From: Tubulanus polymorphus
Taxonomy: Eukaryota > Nemertea > Palaeonemertea > Tubulaniformes > Tubulanidae
Length of the DNA: 64,000 bases
Reading direction: 5' to 3'
Assembly: GCF_964204645.1 (NCBI RefSeq)
Contig: NC_134028.1
Coordinates: 15,863,263-15,927,262 of the forward strand
In this document: positions 12,741 to 25,429 of the stretch, one piece after another
How positions within the stretch are numbered: position 1 is the first letter of the stretch
How the letters are laid out: every line of letters begins with the position of its first letter
Notes under the pieces: model-generated
The model's database searches: none
What the model saw: only the letters and a program-made list of their open reading frames with translations
What the model was told of the DNA's origin: nothing
Made by a program: the position numbers and the translations under genes

Positions 12741-13179
12741 GATATTTACTAAATAATTCCTGTATATCACACATTCTATTCCGTTAGCTGGACTCAGGCT
12801 TGATATTTGGTGTAAAAGACTTAAGAGATTGCTTCTAGGTTGCTTGAAGCGTTTATTGAGTTGTACATGACCTTTAGGCCTTCTGAGCTTTACTGTTTCA
12901 AACAAACACAGTATAATTGTTGTGATTATTTACGGACTCATGGATTGAACTTCAAATAAAATTTGCAATAGAAATCCGACAACAATGCTGCGACGCGTAG
13001 TACAAAAGATTTGTTTCTTCATAATCCGAAAATAAAATTGATTTTACGAATTGAAATCCCCGGAGACCTACCCGGATAAAAAAGTGTAGGAATACGATGT
13101 TTTTAGGAGGGTTGAGGTGCAATAGGCCGAAGGCCCTTCTGTCCAGATGCAAGGACACGTAGGCTTACATAGGCTAGTA

Positions 13180-15250
13180 GAACGAGATCTGAACTGAGTG
13201 CGCGTGGCTGCGGTAGTCGAAATACCAGCACAAGCCGGCGGCACCGGTCCGGTCCAGACGTCTCCCGGTTCTGAACTGCCAGTTCGGTCACCGGCGTGCG
13301 GTTCGTCCGATTCTGACGTTCGTCGCTCTGGGGATAGAGCTCGCTCTCCTACCAGGTCCATACGCCGTGAACGTAATAAACGTGCAAGGTCTCCTTGCAG
13401 ATCAAGGATAGATCGCGCGAGGGATTACGATCGTTAGTGCAGAAAGTGTCGCCGGCAGTTGCCTCATCTTTTGTCTACGTCGGTTAGCAAAGAAGGTGCA
13501 GATCAGTCTAGATTCTTCTAGCAGGTCTTGATCCTTTTCTAGGGACCGTCACCTAAGTTGTCATGATCATGGGGATATGGGAAAATTCCTGACTCAGAAT
13601 TTCCGTGTATTTGAAGAAAGAATTTTAAACTTGTTTTCATCGTTGCAACAAGTCGTTACTGCAACTTCTACAACAGGTAAGCCTATTCCTGTTTGTCCGG
13701 TTAGAAGTTCACCAGCCCACTCAGTTATTCGGAATTCTGACTTAATTCCCGGATGCTGGGGTAGGGTCTGATTAAAATGAGGATTCAGTCCCAGAAGCGG
13801 CAATTTCTTCTGGTGTCGTTCCTGCTGCAAGCAATTTTTGGTTGCCCCATTCAATGGGGACTTCCCTGGCTCGCAACGTATCTCCGTCCCATTCAGTTTT
13901 ATCCGAACCTGCAGCGGACATGCCATTTAGAGCAATGATTAGTGAGTTGTTTGTCAAACACGGGGCAACTCGCGCTTAGCCCACTGCAGCTCCTCTGGTC
14001 GGTGAGTCAATGGAAGCTTATTACCATCCGGACTCTGATCTTAATGTTTTACTCGAACTGCAGCGGTTTCAAGAGAATGGGCTCGATTAGATACACAATT
14101 GTGGGGTGAATGTCGCCCCGAAACGTTTTCGTTTCCCCCTCCAGAACGGGATATGAAATCTGGAAAATATTTCAGTTCAACTGATCCGCCTATAGGCGCA
14201 TTTCGCTCGGCGTATTATGCAACTCCAGGTGCTGTGGATCATAGTCATAGCTCCCTGGATGCTGATTATACTTTGATCAGCCCGGATACTGGATCAGCAC
14301 AGTCGGGTTTAAGTTTGCCTAAGTCCGGTTTGGTGGCCATGATGTCAATCCTGGACAATCTTACCAGGGATGGTTGGTTTCAGGATATGGCACTGAAGGT
14401 GTTGACTCTCTCGCCGCTGTCCATGGCGGCTCCCACCCAGAGTAAGTTGCCCTTAAACTAGAGGGAATGGACCGGATTATCCAATCCTTGGCACGGTCTG
14501 TTTCAATTTTGTTTCAAACACGGTCTGGGTCAGGCTGAACTTGTTTTAGCCTCCTGTCAGTCAGTCATGGACTCCAGTTCCAAAGCTCGTCTACCATCCT
14601 CGCTTGCCAGGGGTCCGGTATTACTCCCAAACTCGCTTCCACCAGCCCCCTGGCCTCACGAAGCGTGATTTCATTACTGGCGCTGTTGCACATGACGTCA
14701 TATATCGATTTGCGAAATACTTTCTTATTCGGTAAAACGTTCGCTGATTGGTCCATTTAACGGCAAAACCAACAGAAGCCTAATGTCATTTGTTACAAGC
14801 GCTGTGATTGGTACGACCGGATTCTGGTCGGCTAGTAATGACTCCAACGACTCGTGAGGTCAAGATGCTCATCCACCAGATAAGGTGTCCAATTCATTAC
14901 TGAGAGCTCCATTGGGGACATCTTTGCAACACTTCTCCGGTTGGTGCACTCCCTGTTTCCGCCGAGGTGAGGAAGATTCGGGTGGTCTAGACAAAGTCCA
15001 CCATCCGAACTCCGTGGAAAAAGCGTTCTGGTCCGATGCCGGCAGCGCAAGGTTCGGCACGGACTCAAACAGGACCAACTCAAACTTCAACGCTTTCTCA
15101 GGCGGCTACAGATGCCAGTTGGAGAACTAGTGCACAGCTCCAACAATCGCGCCAAGCCTCGTCCGGTCATAACAGTTCCGGTTCGTATCGGGGCAAGGGG
15201 AAGGCTCCGAAAAGGTGCTCTTTCTTTTGCAAAAACTCGAAATGAATTCT
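13180..15250 (+). pseudogene. DIRS-like retrotransposon, gag-like region (decayed)
   Basis: Several short + strand frames in sequence: 13198-13437 is Arg/Ser rich (RRSGDRARSPTRSIRRE); 14099-14461 contains FSFPPPERDM and a long Ser/Asp/Leu-rich domain; near 14575-14650 one frame reads KARLPSSLARGPVL, a motif I associate with the C-terminal half of DIRS1-type gag proteins. Frames are broken by stops. It lies directly upstream of the RT of the same element. Confidence 0.65.
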
Positions 15251-15379
15251 CTGGACCAGTGGGAGGTTGTCTGCAGCCACCCACTGGTCCGACCTTTTCA
15301 GAGACGGTTGGCCCTACCGGGTCGTCTCACGTGGCTACTGTCTCCGTTTCCTATAGCGACCGCACCTGACGAGGTCACC

Positions 15380-16836
15380 TCCCGACATGCGGCCAAAACC
15401 AGGTCAGGAGGCCTTAATCTCTCCGGCTCTCAAGGAATTGGCCGAGAAGGGAGCGATAGAACCAGTTGGCAAGGAAACTTCTCCCAGCTGGTTTCCTTGA
15501 AAATTCATGGTACCAAAGGCCGGAGAGATTAAACGGACGGTGATAGATCTATCTTCCCTCAATCGGAACATAGATATTCCAAGGCTTCGGATGACCAAAC
15601 CCAACGACGTGATTCAAGGGCACCGTCCGTGTCAATTGGCAGCTTCATTGGACCTGGAAGATGCTAATTTTCAGGTTCAAATTCACCAAAAATCTCGGCG
15701 ATTTCTCAGGATAATGTGGAATGGCTGCCAGTTCCAGTTCAGGTCTCTTCCATTTGGCCTCAGTACGGCCCCGTGGGTTTTCACCAAGTTGGTCAAGTCC
15801 ATTCAGAAGGTACTTCAGTCCAGGGGTGTTTGACTGTTTGTTTACCTCGACGACTGGTTAATAGTCGCAAACTCGGCTCAAGAATGTCAGGAAGCAATGA
15901 CCTCAGTCTTGGACTTAGTCCATGAGCTAGGGTTCCGCGTAAACAGGGAAATATCTCAGTTGACGCCGACCCAACAGTTCACTTATCTCGGCATCGACTT
16001 CGATATCCGAATCGGGAAAGTCTCTCCGTCCACCTTCTCGCCAGGAAGCCACCAACCACATAAATTTCCTGGAAATGCTGGCCGTGTGGAAGGCCCTGAT
16101 GTTCTTTCACAGTCGAGTGGAGGGCCATCACGTTTGGTTAGCCACGGATAATTCAACAGTGAGGGCTTACCATCAGAATCGAGAGGCACTCCCTCAGAAA
16201 CCCTCACGGATCTGTCAGCCAAAATTCTTCTTTGGTGCCAGGCAAAGGGAGTTTCCATGACTGTGGCACATTTAGCAGGGAAAAGGAACGTGGCTGATGC
16301 CCTTCCTCGTCAAGGTGAGGCTATCGCGACAGAATGAGTTCTCCACCAAGAAGTAGCCAATCGGGTTCGAGACACGTTCGGCAATCCGCTGCTGGATCTG
16401 TTTGCCACCCGGTTCAATCGGAGGTGTCCACTGCGTTGGGGGTCGACCCCTTCTCTCTGGATTGGTCAGGGATGCATGCATATGCGGTCCCGCCCTCTTC
16501 AGTCCTCCCGCGCTTGCTGGATCAAAGGGAGAGATTAGTTAATTGCAACATAGTTCTGGTAGCACCATGTTGGCCGGGGCAGAAATGGTTCCTACCACTT
16601 TTCAACCTCCTGTGCGACAACCCCGGGTTTCTTCCGAAATTCCCATTGATTTTGTCTCAGGGGAAGTGTCTAGCGATCCTTGTCAGCTTCAGGCTTTTCG
16701 GAACAGGCTACCTCCTTTATCGCAGGATCTGAGCGGCCATCGACAAGTACCATTTACGGCGCCAAATGGGGTAATTTTACAGATTGGTGAGCTACAGGGG
16801 AAATTGATCCATGCTCACCCTTTGTTGCTCAATAAT
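15380..16836 (+). pseudogene. DIRS-like reverse transcriptase and RNase H (decayed)
   Basis: RT motifs in order: ALKELAEKGAIEPV, RTVIDLSSLNRNI, LDLEDANFQVQIH (catalytic Asp block), FQFRSLPFGLSTAPWVFT, then an in-frame TGA (15831-15833), then YLDDWLI (catalytic DD) and TYLGIDFDI. RNase H follows (WKALMFFHSRVEGHHVWLAT, DNSTVRAYHQN) with HLAGKRNVADALPR, and a downstream DLFATR motif. The LDxxDAYF/LPFGLSTAP/YLDDWL signature is typical of DIRS1 elements. One internal stop and later frameshifts make it non-functional. It is cut off at 16836 by an inserted inverted-repeat element. Confidence 0.9.
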
Positions 16837-19758
16837 GAAAGGCTGAATCCAAGAAAATGTCTATCGCACTTTTGAGCCCAAACGTCTACTTTTACTTAGT
16901 AGCCACTTGAGAACAATAAGCAATTAACGATATCGGTTACTTTTCCAGTAGTATACATTTCAAAACAGTCACTCTGAAATAGTATTCCTTTCAATTCGGT
17001 TGGTTTTCTATAGTGGCTGTTTCGAAGAGTCTACTATTGAAAAGTGACCAATTTAAAACATCTGGTTTTGAAAGTGCACAGTAGCAGTAGAGGTGACTGT
17101 AAAACCACCCGCCTGTTAACAGTGACTTTGTGATAGTAACTCATACCATAACAGCTACTCTCAAAACATATCGATTCTATAAGTCAACTATTGAAAAGTC
17201 ACCATTTTGAGATGGCCTGGTAATTTCCTGTTCAAAATAGCAGCATCTGTTAAAGATTTGCAGTGATACGTGACAGGTTCAAAGGTACCGTTAAACCCTA
17301 TATGCTTTGTATACAGAACTCTGTATGCTTTGAATACAGTTCTGTGAATAGAAAATCCAAGTTTTGGAGTTGCCAAGAATCCCCTGATTTATATTACGCT
17401 CAACAAAATGGCAATATCCAATAGGAAAACTATTGATTTATATAACATCATCATGGATTAAATCCATTAATACTAATATAGTGCCAGTCCATAAAAAAAT
17501 CATATGTTTATAAGATGAATTACGTCCTATTTATATCATTATCTGGATGAAAACTAAACAAAATATTTCAAAAAAAATGTATCTAAAATACTAAGAATTA
17601 ACCTTGAATTTATTGTTTATTTCGATACAAAGGATTTTTAAGTAATCCATGTGATGTTCACTTTGTCACGCTGTTCTCGGCTTGTTCATGAATCGTTTTA
17701 TCGATTGCTAGAAGTGATTGCCTGATCAAATATTATTTCATATTTATACAGTTTGGTTGAAATGAAATTACCAACTTATTATAAAAGATCACATGATTAG
17801 CGTATAAAAGTGCAGTGTTGAGATATTCACGTAATTTTGAAATCAGCAATTTCATTTGATAGAGAAAACTTCGTTTGGCTTAAGAAGTAAAAGAAATGCG
17901 ATAGGCTGTAAATTCAGTTTCACATACTTTCCTACTTTGTTGAGTAAATTGTTTATATAGATTATCAAAAACCCAGCAGCAGCTATCGGTCAGCAGATCA
18001 ATTACACTGGCTAACTAGACAGTGATTGATGCACGAATGAACAAACTGCATTGGTCACCAAAAGACCTTGAACCAAAAGTAATTACCTCTTTATAGTAAT
18101 AAACTCAGCACCGCAATATCTCTATGAGACTTTATTTCAAGGTGCCAATAAAATAATACGCCAAAATGTATGGTGTTTGAACTTCGCTGAATCGATGAAC
18201 CAATGATCATTTAAGATAATTATCAGTTTTTTCCAACTAAACTCTTTTTTACAAATTATCGTAAAATAATAACTACTAATATGTGGCACCATAACAGAAG
18301 TGCATTCAGAGTAAGAATAATGATACCAATACTTGAATTTGGAAGCGAATGCAGGCTAGAACCAACAAAGGTACCGTTTTAAGGTGCAGGAATATACAGG
18401 GAATCCCTATCATAGCGACCAACACGGTTGTATATCGCTTCCGTGCTGAAAAGTGAATAATTTTCGACCTAAACGACTACAGTACCCGAAGAAGTCAAAT
18501 AAAATACTCTAATCCATTAACTGTAGATAAATGAATTAAATTAAATTCCACAATAGAATTTTGTATCATGAAATTTATTAAAGTTTAACCACAACGTTTC
18601 GGCTGTTGACTGACAGCCATCTGACTAAAATCCCTTCTCACTAGGAATGTCTACATTCCACCTGATGATGGCTGTTTTAGTCACCCGTCGAAACGTTGCG
18701 GTTTCACCAAATGAAATCTTGAATACCATACAAAGTTTCTTATTGATATTAAATTTGATCAAATATGGGCTTGATTTAGATGATTTCTTTGGAATGTTTA
18801 AAATCCACATGGATATATATAGCACATTTTGTTTAAAAAAATCAATGATGCAGCGAAATTAGAATTCAGGGAAATTCGAACAGATCGTCATTTAAGATAC
18901 TAAGACATCCAGGCCCCCGTTGAAAATAAACCACCATTTCAATAATGAGAGGTTAGCCTGAATTAATGATTGCGCTTTTAATTAAAGAATTTAAATCAAA
19001 AATAAATGCAGAACTATGCTTGAAAATAGCTGCATTTGTTCAAATTGAATTCTTCATTAAATTATATCGCCATGAAAAAGAATGGAAATTTCGATTTATC
19101 TTAAAACTACATAACTATTGACAATTTGTAAATAAATCTAACTCCAATCTCGACTTTTATTGGTTAGAGTTGGGAATTGCTCATTACATTTCACATCCTC
19201 AAAGAGTATCTACAATATCTTCAGATCTTAACTGAGTCACTCTAAATAGAACTATACCCCAAACTATAGGTGAGTAGAGTTTCTCAGTATGTTTATATTG
19301 TCACGTATCACTGCAAATCTGAAGCATATGTCGCTACAGTGTATTTATAACAGGGAATCTGGCAAGCGATCTCAAAATGGTCAATAGTTGACCATTTTTT
19401 CAATAGTTGACTTTAAGAATCGATATGTTTTGAGAGTAGCCGTTATGGTATGAGTTATTATCACAAAGTCACTGTTTACAGGCGGGTGGTTTTACAGTCA
19501 CCTCTAGTGCTAGTGTGCACTATCAAAACCAGATGTTTTCAAATGGTCACTTTTCAATAGTAGACTCTTCGAAACAGCCACTATGAAAAACCAACCGAAT
19601 TGAAAGGAATACTATTTCAGAGTGACTGTTTTGAAATGTATACTACTGGAAAAGTAGCCGATATCGTTAATTGCTTATTGTTCTCACGTGGCTACTAAGT
19701 AAAAGTAGACGTTTGGGCTCAATAGTGCGATAGACATGTTCTTGGATTCAGCCTTTCA
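16837..19758. mobile_element. 2.9-kb DNA element with ~380-bp terminal inverted repeats, inserted in the DIRS-like element
   Basis: The ends GAAAGGCTGAATCCAAGAA and TTCTTGGATTCAGCCTTTC are exact inverse complements. Inverted similarity continues inward to about 17215 on the left and 19380 on the right, studded with alternating words such as AGTAGCCACTT, AAACAGTCACTCTGAAA and TTGAAAAGTGACCA. Both flanks carry AAT directly next to the ends, a candidate 3-bp target-site duplication. The interior is non-coding and carries a Penelope-end-like segment (18520-18715). A second, truncated copy lies at 50361-53692. Its superfamily is unknown to me. Confidence 0.88.
18520..18715. repeat. Penelope-end-like segment with GAAACGTT hairpins
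   Basis: It contains 'acgtttcggctgttgac' and, 80 bp on, 'cgaaacgttgcggtttc' in opposite orientation, each next to a short stem (GGCTGT/ACAGCC; TGGCT/AGTCA). Such GAAACGTT blocks beside CTGATGA-type words are typical of the ends of Penelope-like elements. The related copy at 52130-52330 is within the second 2.9-kb element. Confidence 0.45.
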
Positions 19759-20600
19759 ATTGGCAGATTTTTTACTGCATATATTTGTAGTAAAAGGTCT
19801 GCAGGTTATAACTATTAAAGGTTACCGCTTCGCGATTTCCCATACATTGCGTGCTTCTGGATGGCCAAATGTAATGGCACATCATCGGATATCCCAGCTA
19901 ACTGCAGGGTTTTCTGTTTCCCAACCTCGGGTACCGGGTATAGTTCCACCATGGGATCTTTCAGTAATTTCGATGCAGTTAATGGATGCTCCATTTGAAC
20001 CTCTTTCTGAAGCGTCATTTGCGAATTTGCCAAAAATGACTGTATTCTTGCTGTTCTTGGCTTGCTCGGCCCGTCGTTCTGAGATTCATACACTTCCAGT
20101 TGGATAAGGTCATATTTTCTTCGGGCCAGCGACGGAATTTGTTTCGCTGCAGCCTGCTTTGGAGTTATTGTCAAAGAACTAACGGCCAGGCTCGGGTCGG
20201 TCGTCAATGGTGAATTGAAGCCCTTAAACGTTGAGTGGAACCGGGTCTTCCGGACAGGACGTTATGCCATGTACAGGCGTTATGTTTTTATTTAGATCGC
20301 TGTGCTCTACGAAGGGGTTCGCGGGAGCGGTTATTTATTCCACTGTTGGATCAAGGGTGATATTTCTCGGGACACAGTGGCTCGATGGGTCTCTTCACGG
20401 ATAAAGGACATTTTATTGAAATAGAATCTTTCTATGGAAGGAGTTGTTTCTCATCAAGTGAGGTCTATGGCTTTTTTAGGTGCTCTGTTTGAAGAAGTCT
20501 GTCGGGCCGCCTTTTGGAATTCTCCATCACCACATGTGTCCTTTTATTTAAGGGATGTGTCAGGCCAGTGAGGCTCATTAGTGTCGCTCGGTCTTGTTGT
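19759..20600 (+). pseudogene. DIRS-like tyrosine recombinase (decayed), continuation after the insertion
   Basis: The frame LADFLLHIFVVKGLQV...IKGYRFAISHTLR opens the recombinase. 19900-20105 reads PRVPGIVPPWDLSVI, PFEPLSEASFANL and ARRSEIHTL, containing the first catalytic Arg. Downstream frames give DISRDTVARWVSSRIKDI, then HQVRSMAFLGALFEE (the His-x-x-Arg box) and a final FYLRDV that may hold the nucleophile Tyr. A stop at 20104 and further stops separate these. It completes the DIRS order gag, RT/RNase H, YR. Confidence 0.88.
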
Positions 20601-20829
20601 TATGGCTCAAGGTGTCCGTTCTTTCGGATCTGACTCTTTAGGGTAGAATTTTTATGTTCGCATTATCAGGATCACGAGGGTTGTACCCATGTACATAGTT
20701 TGAGCTCATGTTCGCAAGTAATAATTTTGCGGAATTCGGCGGGCCCTCGAGCTGGACGGACTCACTGTGGCCAACTGGTCCTCCCTGTGGTACAGTTCTC
20801 CATCCAGTGCTTGGGTATGCTCTCTTTTT

Positions 20830-20925
20830 ATGCCCCCGGCTCAACTTTAGTTGGGAGGGGGCATATAGATTTACCCCTGTCTGTATACGCCGCCGCCGTC
20901 TCCGCCGCCACCGCCGCCGCCGCAA
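20830..20925 (+). repeat. Hairpin head and (CCG)n tract of the 145-bp satellite element
   Basis: A strong hairpin, TGCCCCC...TTTAG...GGGGGCA (about 20831-20864), is followed by 'ccgccgccgtctccgccgcc'. This is the same placement as the hairpins that open the two other repeat families (23715, 27665). The 145-bp array starts immediately after. Confidence 0.7.
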
Positions 20926-22240
20926 GTGACGTTAACAGCCAAGAGGCCGCAATTGTTGACCGATTGTTTTAAAACTTGGTAAACAAGTAGGATATCACTT
21001 GGGCCAGAACCCTATTAAAAAATTGGGTCGATTCGATTTAAATTATGGCCACCAGGGGGCCGACATGAAAAACGACGTTAACAGCCTAGAGGCCTCAATT
21101 GTTGACCGATTGTTTTAAAACTTGGTACACAAGTAGCATATCACTTGGGCCAGAACCCTATGTAAAAGTGAGTCGATTTGATTTAAATTGTGGCCACCAG
21201 GGGGCCGACATGAAAAACAACGTTAGCAGCCTAGAGGCCTCAATTATTGACCGATTGTTTTAAAACATGGTACACAAGTAGGATATCACTTGCGCCAGAA
21301 CCCTATTTAAAATTGGGTCGATTCGATTCAAATTATGGCCACCAGGGGGCCGACATGAAAAACGACGTTAACAGCCTAGAGGCCTCAATTGTTGACCGAT
21401 TTTTTTAAAACTTGGTACACAAGTAGGATATCACTTTAGCCAGAACCCTATTTAAAATTGGGTCGATTCGATTTAAATTATGGCCACCAGGGGGCCGACA
21501 TGAAAAACGACGTTAACAGCCTAGAGGCCTCAATTATTGACCGATTGTTTTAAAACATGGTACACAAGTAAGATATCACTTGCGCCAGAACCCTATTTAA
21601 AATTGGGTCGATTCGATTCAAATTATGGCCACCAGGGGGCCGACATGAAAAACGACGTTTACAGCCTAGAGGCCTCAATTGTTGACCGATTGTTTTAAAA
21701 CTTGGTACACAAGTAGGATATCACTTGGGCCAGAACCCTATTTAAAATTGGGTCGATTCGATTTAAATTATGGCCACCAGGGGGCCGACATGAAAAACGA
21801 CGTTAACAGCCTAGAGGCCTCAATTGTTGACTGATTGTTTTAAAACTTGTACACAAGTAGGATATCACTTGGGCCAGAACCCTATTTAAAATTGGGTCGA
21901 TTTGATTTAAATTGTGGCCACCAGGGGGCCGACATGAAAAACAACGTTAACAGCCTAGAGGCCTCAATTATTGACCGATTGTTTTAAAACTTGGTACACA
22001 AGTAGGATATCACTTGGGCCAGAACCCAATTTAAAATTGAGTCGATTCGATTCAAATTATGGGCACCAGGGGGCCAACATGAAAAACGACGTTAACAGCC
22101 TAGAGGCCGCAATTGTTGACTGATTGCTTTAAAACTTGGTACACAACTAGGGTTTCACTTGGGGTAGAACCCTATTTAGAATTGGGTCGATTCGATTTAA
22201 ATTTTAGCCACCAGGGGGCCGACATGTAAAACCACGTTAA
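20926..22240 (+). repeat. Satellite: nine ~145-bp tandem units
   Basis: Each unit starts at 'gttaacagcctagaggcc' (20931, 21075, 21223, 21366, 21512, 21656, 21802, 21945, 22090) and ends in 'ggccaccagggggccgacat'. A tenth start at 22235 breaks off after a few bases. Units differ by a few substitutions and one-base indels. The GGCCACCAGGGGGCC block is the most constant part. No coding potential. Confidence 0.95.
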
Positions 22241-23400
22241 CATTCTTTTTTATTGACACAAATGCTTTTGTATAATACATTTGTATATGCTGCAATGGAA
22301 CCAATTTGTCCTCTCTATCTGGGTATCTGTCCTCTATAGGCAACAGTTGACAATAGGGGCTAGGAAGCCCGTTATAAAATAATTCCAGGGACAAACCCTG
22401 AAAATTCACATATGCCTGTACATTTCAGGCCGGGGGCATTCGAAGCTTTGCCTCATTCTAGTTTCCCTCTTACTTTGCATTTATGCGGTGGTTTTTTCAT
22501 CTACCTTTCCCACCATCCTTGTGCTAGGCTAGTCTAGCAAAAACCATAGGAAAGGGTACAGTACTCAACGGAAATATTACAATTTTTAGGCCAGTCGTAG
22601 GCTGAGCCTATTACTATACAAATGGAGTGAATTTAAATGACAGGGTTTCCAGAGTAAAGGCTATTTGACGGTGGAACTGAGCATAAATTCATACAAATCA
22701 TTCATTAGAGCCTTATCCATTCTCCAACCCCAATGAAGCTGAATTTTGAAAGTTGGCCTCGTTAAGATATATATGAGCTTTTTTGCGAAAATCTGATCAC
22801 AAAAATATCTGTTTTAAAAAGCCAATCAGAAAGCAAAGACTCCTCTTTGATTGGCTTAGCCGCAGAGATCAGCAGGTGTTCACGTGAACCCACGGTATCG
22901 TCTACCGTTTTACGTCCGGGTTTAATTTTAAGATCTAGAATTGTATTTCAATAACGATTTCTGTGATTTCTAGTTGATTTGGTTTTTGGGTGGAATATTT
23001 TTATTTGCACTACCGTAAATATTGTTGACAATTGTGCATAGTCCGGGAATAAATAGCTTTTTATCAATTCGGATGGATGACCTTGATATGCTAGTTAGCC
23101 ATGTGCTCAAATTTATTCTGCAAAAATATCAAATCCAATTTAATGTTACTTTATTGAACAAGGTAAAACAGCAAATCCATTTCAATCGAGCAAATTTAAG
23201 AAATTTCAATTCTATTCCGCATTCAAATCAATAAGACCAAGGAGAAAGATTTAATTGAGGTATCTGTTCCTGCCAGCTCCAGTCGCTGTCTGTGCTACTT
23301 ATGAAAACACAATTTGGACAAATTATTGTATTTGGACAAATTTAACCCACAGAATTCATCATTTGCCATTATCTGAAAAGCTGACAGGCTGGCCATAGTG
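22240..23400. other. Intronic sequence with no recognised gene
   Basis: I find no recognisable coding sequence. A word at 22530-22600 ('aaaccataggaaagggta') repeats the right arm of the inverted pair at 23408-23662. A 70-codon open frame at 23022-23234 has no features of a known protein. Confidence 0.5.
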
Positions 23401-23407
23401 CCCCTTG

Positions 23408-23662
23408 GGCTCTTGTTGGAACTAAAATTTGTATTTCTGAGTAGTACTTACCCTTTTCTATGGTCGGAATCCCGCCCACCTGCCCCGCATGGTCTGCTAT
23501 GGCGTAAAAAGATGGCGGATTTCGCTGATGGCTTAATGCAATACCGCAGGGCCGGGTCATATAGAAAAACCATTGGCTATCAATACAAATTTAGAAAATA
23601 TTTGCAAAAACCATAGGAAAGGGTAAGACTACTCGGAAAAACAAATTTTAGTTCCAAAAATT
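23408..23662. repeat. Inverted-repeat pair (~50-bp arms)
   Basis: 23408-23462 and 23609-23660 are inverted copies of about 50 bp ('ccataggaaagggtaagact' and 'aaattttagttccaa') around a 150-bp centre. This may be a small MITE. A third partial copy is at about 22535. Confidence 0.65.
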
Positions 23663-23710
23663 GTAATTTTCCAACAAATCTTGCATTTTCAATATTCCTC
23701 TCGAATATAT

Positions 23711-25420
23711 TTTTAGCTCCGCTGTGACTGAAGGTCAGTGGAGCTGATGGGTTAGGGGGATTATCCGTCGTCGTCTGTCCAACCGTCATAGCGTCCGTCC
23801 GTCAACTTTTGCTCCAGTTTGCTACTGGTGATACTGTTTTTTTCTGATTTGATGAAACTTGGTATGTAGATACTATGGGCCAAGGGCTTAAAAGTAATAG
23901 AGCTGTTTTCCCAATTTGATATCTAGGGGGGCGCTGTACGGGTGGCACTTGTAAAATCTTTAAATCTCTACTTGTCCTACAATCATTGTCCACTATTGAA
24001 AAAACTTGGTATGTAGATACTACGCGCTAAGGGCTAAACAGTAGTAGAGCCATTTTCCCAATTTGATCTCTAGGGGGCGCTGTACGGGTGGCGCTTGTAA
24101 AAATTCTAAATCGCTACCTGTCCTACAATTATTGTCCAATGTTGACGAGACTTGGGATGTAGATACTATGGGCCAAGGGCTAAAAAGTTATGGAGCCGTT
24201 TTCCCAATTAGATCGCTAGGGGCGCTCTATGCTTGCGCTTGTTAAGTCTTTAAATAGCTACTTGTCCTACAATTATCATCCGATCTTGACGAAACTTGGT
24301 TTATAGATACTACAGGCCAAGGGACAAAATTTTATAGAGCCATTTTCCCAATTTGACCTTTAGGGGGTGCTGTACTGGTCAAACTGGTAAAATCTTAAAA
24401 TCGCTATTTGTCCTACAATTATAGTCCGATGTTGACAAAACTTTATATGTAGATACTATGGGACAAGGGCTAAAAACTTAAAGAGCGGTTTTCCAAGTAC
24501 AGGTGGTACTTGTAAAATCTTTAAATCGCGACTTGTCCTACAATTGTAATCCAATCGTGACGAAATTTGGTATGTTAATATTTTCTATTTTCCCAATCTG
24601 ATGTCTAGGGGGCGCTGTACAGGTTACACTTGTAAAATCATTCAATTGCTACTAGTCCTACAATCATTACCGTATTTTCCTGTGTATAAATCGAGTTTTT
24701 TAGACCAAAAATCATGTCCAAAAACGTAGGTCGACTTATGCACTGAATACACTTTCAATATCGTTTCAAGTGATGATGTTTAAGAGTTCAAGGTTCCTAT
24801 GATGAAATGGAATATTAATTTATGTTAGGCTACACTCATATACCTCTAGAATTTAGAATTTTGATAAAATAGTTTCTTTTGGTTCAAAATCAACTGATCT
24901 TAAAAATCAAATGAGAAAGAAAAGCGCGTGCGTGTATCATTGTACAACATTTTATATGTGCTGCGCTGCTGTAGCAGCGTGCCAATAATCAATACACAGC
25001 AGTCTAATACTAGACTACAGGCACGCAGCATTCAATGTATACACAATACATTCAACACGTGGATACAATCAGTGAGCACTAATCCGGTAATTCAATATCA
25101 GAAACAACAGATCCTAATGATTTATTGCTAACAGTGGTAAAGACTCTCAACTACTTTGAGAACGACCATAGCACTGTTTTCAAAAGTGACTTATGAAGAA
25201 ATGAAGAACTTATACGTTATTATACTTTTTAAACTGAAAATTTGACCTTGACTTATACACCGGGTCGACTTGTACACCGGAAAATACGGTATCTGATATT
25301 GACAAAGCTTGGTATGTAGATACTATGGGCCATAAGCTAAAAAGTTATAGAGCCGTTTTCTGGATTTGAACTCTTGTGAGTGCTGTGTAGGTGGTCCTTG
25401 TGAAATTTTATCATAAAACA
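23711..25420 (+). repeat. Second hairpin-headed family: hairpin plus ~157-bp core repeats
   Basis: It opens with TTTTAGCTCCGCTG and the inverted partner CAGTGGAGCT (hairpin 23715-23745), then a CGTC-rich stretch, then about five degenerate core units. Each unit reads 'cttggtatgtagatactatgggccaagggctaaa', 'gttttcccaatttgat', 'ctagggggcgctgtac' and 'tgtcctacaat'. The array is interrupted at about 24670-25290 by unrelated DNA; the interruption's two ends both carry words about 'cttatacaccg...gaaaatacggtat', so it may be an insertion. A last core unit lies at 25300-25400. Confidence 0.8.
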
Positions 25421-25429
25421 GGGGAGCTG

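Noticed and set aside
13594-13926. 110-codon - strand frame and other - strand frames within 13-16 kb
   Set aside because: They are antisense to the DIRS-like gag and RT, which have recognisable motifs on the + strand.
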